A DNA stretch of 64,000 nucleotides from Polychytrium aggregatum (taxonomy: Eukaryota > Chytridiomycota > Chytridiomycetes > Polychytriales), in the NCBI RefSeq assembly GCF_025602895.1, contig NW_026516208.1:682001-746000 (forward strand). Reading direction: 5' to 3'. This document shows, one piece after another, positions 44,389-55,290 of the stretch; position 1 is the stretch's first letter; every line of letters begins with the position of its first letter. Both the position numbers and the translations under genes were made by a program. The notes beneath the pieces were generated by a model. That model was given only the letters and a program-made list of their open reading frames with translations. It did no database searches and had not been told where the DNA came from.

Positions 44389-45461
44389 ATGGCTCTCCAG
44401 GACGTCCTCGACATTGTGCAAGATACCGCCCTCACACCCCTCGTCGGTGAGGCCTGTGCCGCCTCGATCCTCAAGCTGGATCTCGCCCAGACAAAGTGCT
44501 TCAAGATCCTGCTCAGCAAGGTTCTCGGTATCGGCATCGTGGCCGGAGGAGCCATCGTCAAGATCCCCCAGCTCCTCAAGATTGTCAACGCCGGCAATGC
44601 CAAGGGAGTTAGCTTCACCAGCTATCTTCTGGAGACCCTGGCCATGGCCATCGGTCTCTCGTACAACTTCCGCGAGGGCAATCCCTTCTCGACCTATGGC
44701 GAAAGTAAGCTCGCTCGTCGCCACTGCAATGTCCTGTCCTATTTTGCACGGTTTCCTCCGGTCAAGCACATGCCGTCTCTCCGGTGTCTGTGCCGGCCCG
44801 AGAGGGAGGGAAGGGACGTTTGGGTCATCGGCCAGCCATTCGGATTGCCTCTCACCGCCAGCCATTCGGATCACCTCTCACAATATGTCCATTTTTCTGG
44901 CTTGGTCTGTCCTCAGGCGCCTTCATTGCCGTCAGCAACTTTTTCATCCTCATCCTCATCCTCACCTACTCGAAGCAGTTTGGTGGCCTTGGGCTCTTTG
45001 TCCTTGGCTCGGCTGCCCTGACCTACTCGCTTTACGAGCAGTCGGTCATCACCAACGAGATCCTCAAGACCCTGCAGTGGGGCACCATCTTCATCACCGT
45101 CGCTTCCAAGCTTCCCCAAGTGATTTCCAACTTTGCTGCGGGCTCCACCGGCCAGCTTTCGGCCGTCACCGTCTTCCTGACCTTCATCGGCAGCGCTGCG
45201 CGCATCTACACCACCCTCCAGGAGGTCGACGATCCCGTCATCCTCTACAGCATTCTGGCCGCCAGCACCCTGAACGGCATCATTGCGCTGCAGGTCGTGC
45301 TCTACTGGGGCAAGGTTGGTGTCCGAATGCGTGTTTCCCGCTGGAGAGTTGCGTTCACGTCCGCCCCCTCACCGTTCACTTGCTCAACTCACTCACTTGT
45401 ATCTGTCATCCCACGCTGCCATCACAGGGCTCCCAGAAGATCAAGGCCAAGAAGGAATAAA
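44389..45461 (+). CDS. MPDU1: Mannose-P-dolichol utilization defect 1 protein (PQ-loop)
   Basis: Three exons, join(44389..44704,44917..45314,45429..45461), give 248 aa, close to the 247 aa of human MPDU1. The two PQ loops are present (AIVKIPQLLKI near residue 65 and ASKLPQVISN in the second half), with about seven hydrophobic segments. The end GSQKIKAKKE is a lysine-rich, ER-retention-like tail. In animals MPDU1 is needed for use of dolichol-phosphate mannose and glucose in the ER lumen during N-glycan and GPI assembly. Codons are strongly biased to C-ending forms. The ATG at 44389 gives the usual N-terminal length. Confidence 0.95.
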
Positions 45462-45628
45462 CTGCGTTTGGCGATTGTCCTCGGCTGCCGCTGTTGCCCT
45501 GGTTCCTTCACTGAATATAATGATCTTGTACCGCATGGGACGTTGTGCTGGGCAGAGATGTTGCTGATCGGTTTCACCGGAATGGTCTCTGCTGCAATCC
45601 TGTGGCCGGATTGCCAGCGACTCGGAAC

Positions 45629-46591
45629 TTAGAGCGAAATGTTGCGTATGCCCTGGAGTCTGCCTCGCCCATTTGGCTCGGCCCCTATCCTGGGCTCGGG
45701 CGAGTGGAGAGCATGCTGGCTGCGGGTGACCGAGCTCTTGGAGAAGGACTTTTTGAGCCAGGCTGCAAACGACGGCCTCTGTCGTTGCTCATGCAAATCG
45801 ACATCCGAGACCAGCGTCTCTGACGAGATCATCACGGCCAGGGCATGCGGCGGCTGGCCGACGGGCTTGACCTCGCTTTCGCCTGATGAAGCAACAGGTG
45901 CTTCGACGATGATGCGCAAATCCTTGACGACGGCGGCAAGCTCCTCGACCTGGGTGGCCACGCTGGCGCGGATGCTATCGATTTGGGCGTCCTTGGCTCG
46001 CAGCTGGTTGTGGAGAGACTTGACTGTCCTCACCAAGGCGACCTGTGTGGGAATATGGGAGCCAGAGCGCAGGTCAGCCCAAAGGCCCGGAATAGCCCGG
46101 CGGCGTGAGAACGGAAGAACCTTCGCCTTTCCTGTGGGAGGAGCTCGTGAGCGCATGTGAATCGGCCTGGAGTCTGCTCCGCCAAGTGATGGGAGTGTCT
46201 ACTCATATTCTGGCACACCGGCACATCGGCACCATCAGGGCTGCAAACAGGACAAGCCAGAGCGCGAGCCTGACAACCAGACCTTGGCATCGACTTCTTC
46301 TCGCCATTTGCGCACGATCGATCGCGAGCGGATGGCCCCGCGGGTGATTTCGCGATGGTATCGCTGCAACTTTTTTTGTTCGTCTTGGAGGGTCGCCTCA
46401 AGCCGCTCGCGTTCCTGGCGCAGCTCGATGACCTGGACGGTGAGGTCGCCAAGCAGAGTAGCATGCGGGTCGGGCAGCGTTTGCTCGTCGGCGACGCCTT
46501 CCGACGACTCGGCGCCAGCCAGGGAAACCAGCGACGACGAGGGCGAGGCGGACGCTGAGGGCAGGGACGACTCGGGTGTTGGGCGGTCCAT
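45629..46591 (-). CDS. Coiled-coil protein of unknown function
   Basis: Two exons (complement of 46591..46283 and 46042..45629) keep phase and give 240 aa. Residues 1-35 are Ser/Pro-rich. Residues ~45-150 have strong coiled-coil character (VQVIELRQERERLEATLQDE, VKSLHNQLRAKDAQIDSI). The C-terminal part is polar with a basic end. The donor is gtctgg, weaker than most in this window. I recognise no family. It is convergent with MPDU1, with only about 170 bp between the stop codons. It could be a rapidly evolving cytoskeletal or centrosomal protein, but nothing shows this directly. Confidence 0.6.
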
Positions 46592-49103
46592 GCGCGGTGC
46601 TCGGAGAAGGAAAAAAAGCAAGGGTCGATGAGCATGTGGAAGGAAGCGACGATGGGGGTTGTGCTGGATGCCGATCGGGATAACGCCGAATGACAATGGC
46701 TCAATAGTAAGCCGGACCGAGCAGGGCCAAAACAGAGTATGATGATTGAATCGCAGCAGCAAGCGAGTCTGCATGTGCGATTGACCTCCAGGATTGCTTG
46801 CTGCTGTCACCTGCGGCCTGAATCCGTGACATTCGGCATCGCCGCGAAGAAATTTGCATGAATCCCTCCGGGGTCGAGCTGTGGTCTGCAATATCGATGC
46901 TGTGATGTGCTCGGCGCCTGGGCGGCTGGTTTCCCACGCGGGAACATCACCGATTCCTGCGGGTTGTGTCGCCGACCCAGACCCAGATCCAGCACGGGCC
47001 CACGCACGGCACCCGCACCGCCCCCATTTGGTCCACGGGGTTTGGTGAGTACATCGCCGGGCAACAGTACCAGCGATATCCGGCGGCGATGCAGCATCGG
47101 GCAACAACGGAGCGATATCGACAGGGCGATACCGACGATCGCAGTGCAGCGCCGGTCTGGGCCAGGTGGACGCGCGGGTCAGCTGCCGCGGCGCTTGTGC
47201 ATCCTGCGCAACCGCGTGCCGGTGGCGGTGGTGGCGGGTCCGCCCAATAAAAGTGTAGCGTGCGCCGGCCAATCGGCGGCGGCTGCGCGCGGCTGGTCGG
47301 GCTGGCCACCGTGGGGCTCGATTGGTGCGATGGACGGTCGGACAGCGCCGCTCGGCGGCCACAGAGCGGAGCGCCGGTGGTTGCGGGGGTCCGCAAGGGC
47401 GCGGGCAGGAACCAATGGCAGACGCGGACGGCGGTGTCCCCGGAGACGCGCTGCTGGATCGGTGCGCAGCGGTGTCACGGCGGGCAGCAAACAGGCAAGC
47501 GCCGAGCCAGTGCCGTGCCGAGGGGACTCTGGCGCCTGTGCCCTTGTTGCGGGAGCGGCCTTGTGCCGGGCCGAGTGCGAGTGGTGCGCTGGCGGAGCGG
47601 CGCCTGAGCGGTGTGCCTGGCGACAGTGTGTTCTGTGTCCGGCGGGTGGCCGGCCTTGTGGTGCAGTTGTGTCTGCAGCCGCGTGCTTGCTGTTCTGCGG
47701 TGTGGTGCGCGCTGCTGTGCACCCGGCGGCTGATTGTGCGGGCCCATGCAGCCGTCTCCGCCCCTGTTCCGGGCGCCTTGCTGGCGTCTGTGTGCGCCAC
47801 TTGTTTCCTGCCCGCCGCCTGTTGCTGATGTGGTGGTTGTGGTGCAGCCCTATCGATCCAATCGGGTGCGTGTGCTGGCTGCTGCCCTCATCCTCCGGCC
47901 TGTCGCGGCATTCTCCGGCGCTGTCGGCGATGGTTGCGCTGCTGCGTGCCTGTGGCCACGGGATGGATGCATCGGCCCGACGGATGTTGGCTGCCCAGCA
48001 GCAGCGCACAGCAGCAGTGCACTGTGCCAGCCAATGGCGGCAATGTATGGAGCTGATAGCGAGCCACTATCGACAGCACCAACCGACAGCATCAATCGAC
48101 AGCAGCAACCGACAGCACTCTATCGACAGCAGCAATCCGCAGCTGCGCAGAGTGGTCATGCGAATGCACTGCCAAGAACAACGGCGCTGGATGGTTCCCA
48201 TCCCAATCCATATTCGGTAAAGTCCATCGCCGACGATGCATCGCACTATTAATCTCATCCATCGCACCATCAGTCTCACTATCAGTCTCACTATCAGTCT
48301 CACTATCAGTCTCACTATCAGTCTCACTATCAGTCTCACTATCAGTCTCGCCCATCGCATTCACCATCACTTATCCCACTTAACTTCTTCACTTATCCAC
48401 CTCACCCATCATCCACCACACCCAGCACCCCATTCTTCCCACGACTCCCCACCCCGGCGGCCCACGCACCACCCTGCCCGCCACCCAAGACCCAAGCACC
48501 GGCCTTCACCCCCCAGCAATGCCTGTGCCGCCGATTCCCACCATCTGCTCTGTTCGTCCCTCGCGCAGCGCCCCGTCGCCGCTGGCCCTTCTCTCCCCCG
48601 CCTCGTGGGCTCTCGTCTGCTCTCGCTGCCTCAGTTGCTGTGGCGCTGTGTGCTCGTCCCCTCGTCCCGCTTGCCTCGCGCCGTCTCGGTGTCGTCCGTC
48701 ATTCCTTATGCCTCCCCCCCCCAGTGCTCTTGTTGTCTGTGGCTCCTTCGGATTTGGTGACTCCTTCTGCCTGCTTGCTGCCCCCCCTTTTTTTCAGGCC
48801 TTGTCGCCGGGTCGTTTCTCGCTCCCCTCTCCAAGCACTCCTCTTTCCCAGACCTCTTCTCATCTACCACCCTTGTGATTCTCGGCTCCAGCCTCCCTCA
48901 CCCCCCCCTCAGCCCTTCGTACCAAGGCGGACTCCTCATAGAGATCTTTGCTGCGATCTCCTCCTCCTCCTCCACCGCCTTCTCTCTTGAGCTGATACGT
49001 GCTCGCTTCCCTCGCTCTCGCTCGCTTGCTATTTCATCGCTTCCCTTGACACCGGACACCCCACGATTCCCTCGCAACTTTCACACGCAGCTCGGCCACA
49101 CCA
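46592..49103. other. Long GC-rich non-coding region upstream of the homeobox gene
   Basis: About 2.5 kb without a supported gene. From about 46900 to 47950 the sequence is very GC/CpG-rich, so long frames stay open in several frames on both strands with no signature. A CCAAT box sits at 47269-47273. From about 48050 onward it becomes repeat-rich (cgacagcagcaa units, then a 12-bp array) and then strongly C/T-rich up to the ATG at 49104. The region looks like a large regulatory upstream region with a long leader. Confidence 0.55.
48271..48349 (+). repeat. 12-bp tandem repeat (cagtctcactat)
   Basis: Six full copies plus a partial one, directly abutting with no spacers, so not a CRISPR array. 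It lies about 750 bp upstream of the homeobox start codon. Confidence 0.95.
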
Positions 49104-51588
49104 ATGTCCAGTCCGCTGCCATCGCAATTCCCGCCTCCCAACCAGGTCAGCGTCGTCTCGGAAGAAGAAACCCACACCGGATCCGAAGACGAGGCTGAAT
49201 TGCACTCTGGTCCCATCTCGACCGACCCAACAAACCAGGCCGATGCCTCCGCCGCATCGACCTCACCCGCCCCGGCCGCACCCAAGAAGCGCATCCGGAC
49301 AACCCCAGAGCAGCTCGCTGTCCTGGAAGAATCCTTTGCCGAGAACAGTTCTCCCGATCGGAGGGTGCGCCAAGCCCTCTCCACACAGCTCTCGATGACC
49401 GAACGGTCCATCCAGATCTGGTTCCAAAATCGAAGGGCAAAGGCCAAGCTGTGGCAGCGGCGCGCAAACGATGTCGCCATGAGGGCGGCGACGATGGGCT
49501 CTGCGGGCTCTGCAGGTTATCCTGTCGTGTCCCCGCACCCGGTCGGGACTCATCCCATGATGGCCGCCTCCATCCCACCGACTGCGTCGCTGCACAACCC
49601 ATCCGAATACGGCTACTACGATCAGCGACACGTTTACTCCAGCCCTCCTTTCAAAGGCAGCCCGTACGCTGCTCCAACTCCGGCTCAAACTCCCGTGGTC
49701 CTCAGCCCGCAAATAGCCTATGGCTCGCCCTACTCTGCCTCGGCAGCAGCTCCAGGTTCGATAGCGTTTCTCTGTTTCTCTGTCTCTCTGGTCCTCGGTT
49801 CCTTTCTTGCGTCGGCGTTGCCGTTGGCACGGGCTAGTCGACCGTGACGGAAGCAGCGGCTCGGATGGGTCCGCACAGAATCAGGCCCTGCTGCCCTCCC
49901 GTACACCGCCCGGTGGATCGCCCAGCAGACCGTCCGGTGGTGGGGTGGTGGGGTGACATGTGCTTTTGGCTGCTGTTTTTCGTTAAACTTGGATGCCTTC
50001 CTCCTTGGAGCTACCCAGTCAACTAACTGCATTCTCTCGACTGGTCCACGATCTCTTACCCGCTGCTGCTCATCAATTATGCATCACTCTGGGATATCGC
50101 CATGGCTGCCAACCGGTCATGCTCAACCACGATCGGCGTGTCTCGACTACTCGCCCACACCTTCCTTGAAACGCTCGCTCGCGGTCTCGCACGGTTGCGC
50201 TGGATCCGATCTCCCTATCCGATTCCGTCGTCGGCGGTCTCCACAACCTTCGCTCAATCTACGATACCTGCGATTGCACACGACCCGCACGACTGTGCCC
50301 TTCACCTGTACACACCCACCTCCCATTGATGCCTTTACAAACACGGTGTCTGAGCAGGCAGTACGCAGGACCATCTCATCCGGTTCGCGTGCCGGACCAT
50401 GTCCATCGGCTCGTGGGGTCGTCTCTTGTCGGTCAACAGCGAGCTGACCTGCAGCTTCGATCCCACCACAAAGTATCTCTCCTGGACGATCGGCGAAGGC
50501 AATCAGCGTTGGAAGATCCAGTTCTCCATTTCGCAAGTCTCGCAGATCCAGTTCGTCTCCACCGAGGACACTGTCATGGCCGACATGGTTTTCGAACTGA
50601 GCACGCCACCCTACGTAAGTCTCTGGGCCAGCACTGACACTGTCTGTCTGTTTTCCGAGCCCCTCCCCTCTCCTGCGCCAGCGCATCGGCTCAGTCGAGT
50701 ACAGCCTCCATGGCGGCGCAGGACCTGCTGCACTGGTCTGCACTGGTCTGCACTGGTCTGCACTCCCTCTGTCGTGGCTGTCAACCTGACCACACCACGG
50801 AGCAGTGCTCGGCGTGGATCCAGGCGGCCGCACGAGCGTGTGTGCTACTGGAGCACACCCGGTTGCAGCACCGTGCCGCTGCCTGGTTGCCCAACAGACG
50901 CATGGGCTCTGGCCCGGCCCATATGCATCCGTGGCAGCCGGGCGGGGTGCACTGGACCCACCCGGTCGCGTCGATGCCGTTGGTCTGGCAGATGTCGTCA
51001 CCGGCATTTTCCACTTTCGCTGTCGCCTGCCAACGGATTGCTGCAGCCCGTTTGTTCGTCGGAGAGGATGCTTTTGATGCAGCTGTTTGCAATGCAATGC
51101 AATGCAATGCGATGGGTTGTCCCTGCTTGCAGTCGGCTCCGCTATTGCTGGCAGTGCTTTCTTTTGCGCCGTTTCGTGCCATGGTCGGGTCTGCTGGCGG
51201 CTCTGTGCCCATCTCAAGTACCGCACAAGCCGCAACCTTGCCTGCTGCGCGTCAGGTCTCCACGGATCACTGCTGGCTCGTCCCTGACTCATCATTGCCG
51301 CATCTCTGCCTCTTCCCGCAGTTCTTCGTCGAGTCGATCCAGCCACATGGGCCCGCCTGGAATCCCTGTCACGACTTTACGGAGCATCGCCAGGCCACCA
51401 GCAATCCTCGGCACACACTTCGTGGCGAGGCACAGCTGTTGGCCACCCAGCTCGAGTGGATGATCCATCTCGACAGGCATCCCTGGACCCAGTTGGCAGG
51501 ATCGCTGCCTACTCAGGGACACGGAGCGAGCGGATCTGCTGTTTTCCAGCGGCAGGTTGTGCAGTCGCCTCAACCCGGGATCTACTCT

Positions 51589-51636
<48 letters not shown>

Positions 51637-51873
51637 TCGCCTGAAGCCATCATGGCCATTCCGGCCGGACAGAGCCACCGCAGACCCTCGACGCCGGCCA
51701 ACGCCGTCGAGTTTGGCTACTCAAATTCGCCTCAGATCGCCACGATGAGCAGCCCAGAGTTCTACTACCAGCAAAGTTCCACCCACGGGACGACCTCATC
51801 CTTGCCTCGCTACAACTCCCAAGCCAGCGGAAGCTTCCAGTACGACTCTGCCGGTCATGGACCTCTCAACTGA
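49104..51873 (+). CDS. Homeodomain transcription factor with poly-Gln
   Basis: The N-terminus is acidic and Ser/Thr-rich. A homeodomain spans about residues 61-120: KKRIRTTPEQLAVLEESFAE through SIQIWFQNRRAKAKLWQRR, with the helix-3 core WFQNRRAK. Exon 1 probably ends near 49756 (CCAG/gttcg). A second block has a conserved-looking C-terminal domain: exon about 50370..50614 (DHLIRFACRTMSIGSWGRLL to DMVFELSTPPY, donor gtaagt), then 51322..51873 (FFVESIQPHGPAW, RGEAQLLATQLEWMIHLD). The C-terminus has 15 consecutive Gln (51589-51633) and ends at TGA 51871. The pairing of homeodomain and this second domain resembles fungal homeobox regulators. The part between 49757 and 50370 was not resolved; one or two small exons are likely there. 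The 707-bp intron 50615-51321 is long for this genome. Confidence 0.82.
50728..50764 (+). repeat. 10-bp tandem repeat in the homeobox intron
   Basis: Nearly four copies of ctgcactggt lie inside the 707-bp intron. A short aatgc repeat follows at about 51090-51110. Confidence 0.85.
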
Positions 51874-53538
51874 GCAGAGACTTGCGGATGGATCGGCTTC
51901 TTATGGCTCTATCCGGCGCTGTGGTCTCGTGCCCTGTTCTCGCCCATGCCTCAGCCTCGTGTCTGACGAATGGCCTCATGCTTTCCTTTACGGCCCCGCC
52001 CCTTGATACACCCCCCTTCGTCCATACTCTCTTCGCCACGCTCGCCGATGCTTTCCATCCGGCCCCACCTGTCTCCGTTTTTGGTCCAACCGCGCTTTCT
52101 TGACACATTCGACCCCCTTGCGCCTCTGCCTATGTAACAGCTGCCTGTACATTAATTGACTACCCTCCCCCTTCCTCGTTTTTGATCCATCTTCTCCTTG
52201 ATCGATGTCGTCCCTGCTGTCGTCGGTCGAGCTCGCCTGTTACCCACTTACCGCTGCCCCTTCTCTCTTTCTCTCCCTTTCCGCCTCTCCATGATTCTGG
52301 ATTGGTAAGAGCCAACACCTATGCCGTCGTCACGTTATCCACCAGACTAGAGCCTTCACGAACCCATTGGCCTGCTCTGATCTGAGCTCACACTATGCTT
52401 CGCCTACTCACTCGCTAACTCACTCGCTCGCTCGCTCGCTCGTCCTCAAATGCAAATCCCATCGTTTGAACGGAAATATCGATTCGTTGAACCGGTCCCA
52501 TCGCTTGCTGTTCCCGGCTTCATTCACTCTTTTCTTCCCTTGCACGTTCTCTCTCTGGACTTTGCTTCCAAATGCTACTTGCCGGCCTCTCTGCTCCCAA
52601 CCGTCCTCGTGCCCTCCAATACCTCCCCTTCCCTCCAATACCTCCCCTTCCCTACATTTGCCCCTCCTGCGCTTACTTGAATCGCCCCCGTGTCTCTCCC
52701 TTGCTCAACCCCAAACCCCGACTGGGCGCTGCAACGGATACCTCGTCCTCCCTCCTTACTTCAATCCCCTCCGTCTCTTTCCTTTGCATCCCCACTCCCC
52801 AACTTTCTTCTTTTGACAACGCCTCATATAACTTGCCAATTTGATAAACCAACACAGGTAATATTTATCCTTCCTTTGTTCTGACAAACATCCCTCATCC
52901 GATCCTGCGTACGCGGCCTGGCGGTCGATTTGTGGCTCTGCTTCTCGCATGGTCGCGGTCGTGGCCCGCAGTTTGGGGCTGTTGGTATGAGCCCCGTTTT
53001 CCAAATAACCGATCGGGTGGGATCAGTCGGTCAACTCACGGCTTCTTCCGTGTGTGCAAACGAGTACGATATTCTTGTTCGATCCCATCACAGGCATTGT
53101 CGCACACAGTGTGCTTGGAAAAGTTGGCAGAATCCCATGATTGAGGAAACGGAATACGATGGATAAGGGCTCGTCGCGGCAGGGAAGCGGAGGTGCTCGT
53201 CTCCCACCAACGATAAAATCCTGGCGGACGAATGCAGCATCTCACCACCGAGCATATCACACGCGAACGTCGATGCCGGAGGAAGCTGCGTGCTCCCTCC
53301 GAGTACTTTCAGGAGCACCGGATCTCAGCCGTTGGACTGATCTGTCTCCCATTGCCCGCACAGTGCGCGCGGACAGAGTTACGCTTGTGTTTTGATGTAT
53401 TCGTTGTGACAAACACTGGTCAGGGACGGACCTGATGTGACGGCGACGCAGCCCTCCTCCTTCTCCTCTCTGCCCCCTCTGTCATTTGAGGGTATATGAC
53501 ATGGGCACTCCGCTTGCCACTGGATTCAAGCTGCTTGA
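51874..53538. other. Convergent intergenic, homeobox / MDR dehydrogenase
   Basis: About 1.7 kb, C/T-rich over most of its length on the plus strand, with a ctcg/ctaactcactcg simple repeat near 52405-52442. No gene, tRNA or domain signature was recognised. Confidence 0.5.
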
Positions 53539-55290
53539 TCACAGGGCGCAGTCCAACACGACCTTGATGACCTTGCTTCCGTCCTGGGCGACCCGACTCT
53601 GCGCCGTCTGGAATGCCTCGGGCAACTTTGAGAGCGGGAACTGGTGCGTCACCAAGCGCTCGAGGTTGCGGGCGACTTGGATGCCGTGCTCGGAGCTTGT
53701 GAGGGCCTCAATCGCCACCCGGAATTCGCCACAGCGGGACGAGCGAATGTTCAGGCGCTTCTCAGCCAGACGCTGCAGCAAGCTCGCCTCGGACGACAGC
53801 GATGGCGACGGCTCATCAGCGGACCGGGACGCAATCAGGAAGGCGCCTCGGGTCCGCAAGAGCGAACGGTCGTGAACCGGGTTGGGCCGCATGACAGCGT
53901 CGATCTCGGCCTCGTTGGTGACGACGACCAGATCAAACCGTGGGAACGGCGAGCCCGATTGCGCGAGGCGATCCCGGCCCTCGCCGCTCTCGATCCAACG
54001 GTCGTATTGGGCGACGCTGTCGGCCGAGCCATCCGCGAGCGCAAAGCGATACACCTTGCGGCCGGTCGACTCGATCTGCGCGACGACAGCGGCATCGACG
54101 GACGACGATACAAGGACATTGGGATTGCTGGGGGCCGTGTGGGTGGTGGACGGCAGGTTGGTGGCGCTGACGGCGTCGAGACGATGGCGACGGTCACCGG
54201 CATGCCCAGACCAGGCAAACTCGAGAGCGTCCAGGTCAAAGTTGACGACGGCCATTTCGTCCACAACGAGCTCGGTCAGATGCTGCAGGCCCAGCACGGG
54301 CTGGCCATGGGTGCTCTTGAGATGGACTTCGCGGCGGGCAAGACGGAGGGCGGCATCGAAGCCATCAGGGCTGCCAGAGGTGTCAAAGACGACATCGAAG
54401 GACTCGGCGATGGGCGAAGCTGAGCTCGAGAGGACGACGCGGTCGGCGCCAAGACGAGTTGCTTCGGCAGCATGAGCCATGGTGCGCACGATGGCGGTGA
54501 TGCTGAACGGCCGAGGGGAAGCCGAGCCGTATTGCTTGACCGGATCATCGCCGCCAGCCAAGGAGGACGCTGGTGATGCCTCCTGGGCAGAAGCAGAGCC
54601 CCGGAAGGCCACCAGAGCCGCGATGGTCAGCAGGCCAAGGCGGCCGGCCCCCAAGACAGCGACACTATCGCCTGCTCTGGGTTGCGAGCAGCGAACGCCA
54701 TGCAGGGCGGCAGCAAAGGGCTCGATCAGGACGGCCGAAGTCACCGAAAGAGTGTCCCTTGGAATCGGAATGAGGTTGCCGAGCGGCACGATAACGTACG
54801 GGGCCATGCCGCCGGGCCACTGGTTGATGCCAAAGGTGATGCGCTCGGGGCATTGCGACGGGATGCCGGTATCCGTGCGACAGTATGCGCATCCGCTCGA
54901 GGAGCCGCAGCCATGCGAGAGATGCGAGTCGTTGATTTCGACGACACCCAAGCGGGCGGTGCGCGAGCCGTCGACTCCAACATCGGCGGCATTCTCCTCC
55001 GAAGCATCGCCGCCGACTGCAGAGTCGCTGTCGACCAGGCTCACGACGACCTCATGGCCAATGATCTGCGGCAGCGGATAGGGCAAAAAGTGCCGGGCCA
55101 GATCGGTGCTGCAAATGCCGCACCGGAGCGTCTTGACGATGGCATAGTCGCCGTCGAGGGTCAGATGCAGTTCGCTGTTGCGCAGGACCTGGATCTGCTT
55201 CTCGGCCGATCGCACGTACTCGTACTGAGCTGTTCCAAAGGTGCCATCGGACAAGAGCTCGTGAGCAGTGAATGATACAGCCTTGGACAT
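53539..55290 (-). CDS. Zinc-binding MDR dehydrogenase (alcohol/threonine dehydrogenase-like), enlarged
   Basis: A single open exon of 583 aa, much longer than the ~350 aa usual for the family. The GroES-like part has TLRCGICSTDLARHFLPYPL and GHEVV, the catalytic zinc ligands Cys and His/Glu. A Cys-rich lobe (HGCGSSSGCAYCRTDTGI through SQC) resembles the structural zinc loop with altered spacing. The Rossmann part has VAVLGAGRLGLLT (GxGxxG). Acidic or Ser/Ala-rich inserts occur at about residues 87-110 and 235-262. After about residue 340 there is a long extension with EIDAVMRPNPVHDRSLLRTRG, ending PLSKLPEAFQTAQSR, a typical MDR C-terminal helix. The substrate cannot be told. It is the only long intronless gene in this intron-dense window, so a transferred or retroposed origin is possible. 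The ATG at 55290 is the first in frame. Confidence 0.85.
   Translation of the reverse strand: MSKAVSFTAHELLSDGTFGTAQYEYVRSAEKQIQVLRNSELHLTLDGDYAIVKTLRCGICSTDLARHFLPYPLPQIIGHEVVVSLVDSDSAVGGDASEENAADVGVDGSRTARLGVVEINDSHLSHGCGSSSGCAYCRTDTGIPSQCPERITFGINQWPGGMAPYVIVPLGNLIPIPRDTLSVTSAVLIEPFAAALHGVRCSQPRAGDSVAVLGAGRLGLLTIAALVAFRGSASAQEASPASSLAGGDDPVKQYGSASPRPFSITAIVRTMAHAAEATRLGADRVVLSSSASPIAESFDVVFDTSGSPDGFDAALRLARREVHLKSTHGQPVLGLQHLTELVVDEMAVVNFDLDALEFAWSGHAGDRRHRLDAVSATNLPSTTHTAPSNPNVLVSSSVDAAVVAQIESTGRKVYRFALADGSADSVAQYDRWIESGEGRDRLAQSGSPFPRFDLVVVTNEAEIDAVMRPNPVHDRSLLRTRGAFLIASRSADEPSPSLSSEASLLQRLAEKRLNIRSSRCGEFRVAIEALTSSEHGIQVARNLERLVTHQFPLSKLPEAFQTAQSRVAQDGSKVIKVVLDCAL

Noticed and set aside
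46235-48220. Long open frames on both strands (over 400-500 codons)
   Set aside because: They overlap each other and the coiled-coil gene, have Ala/Arg/Gly/Pro-biased composition expected of GC-rich non-coding DNA, and show no domain, intron or start context.
48271-48349. Regular direct repeats resembling a CRISPR array
   Set aside because: Units are 12 bp and directly adjacent with no spacers, in a eukaryotic genome.
50147-51346. Minus-strand frame of 399 codons across the homeobox gene
   Set aside because: Antisense shadow of a conserved plus-strand exon and a GC-rich intron; no signature of its own.
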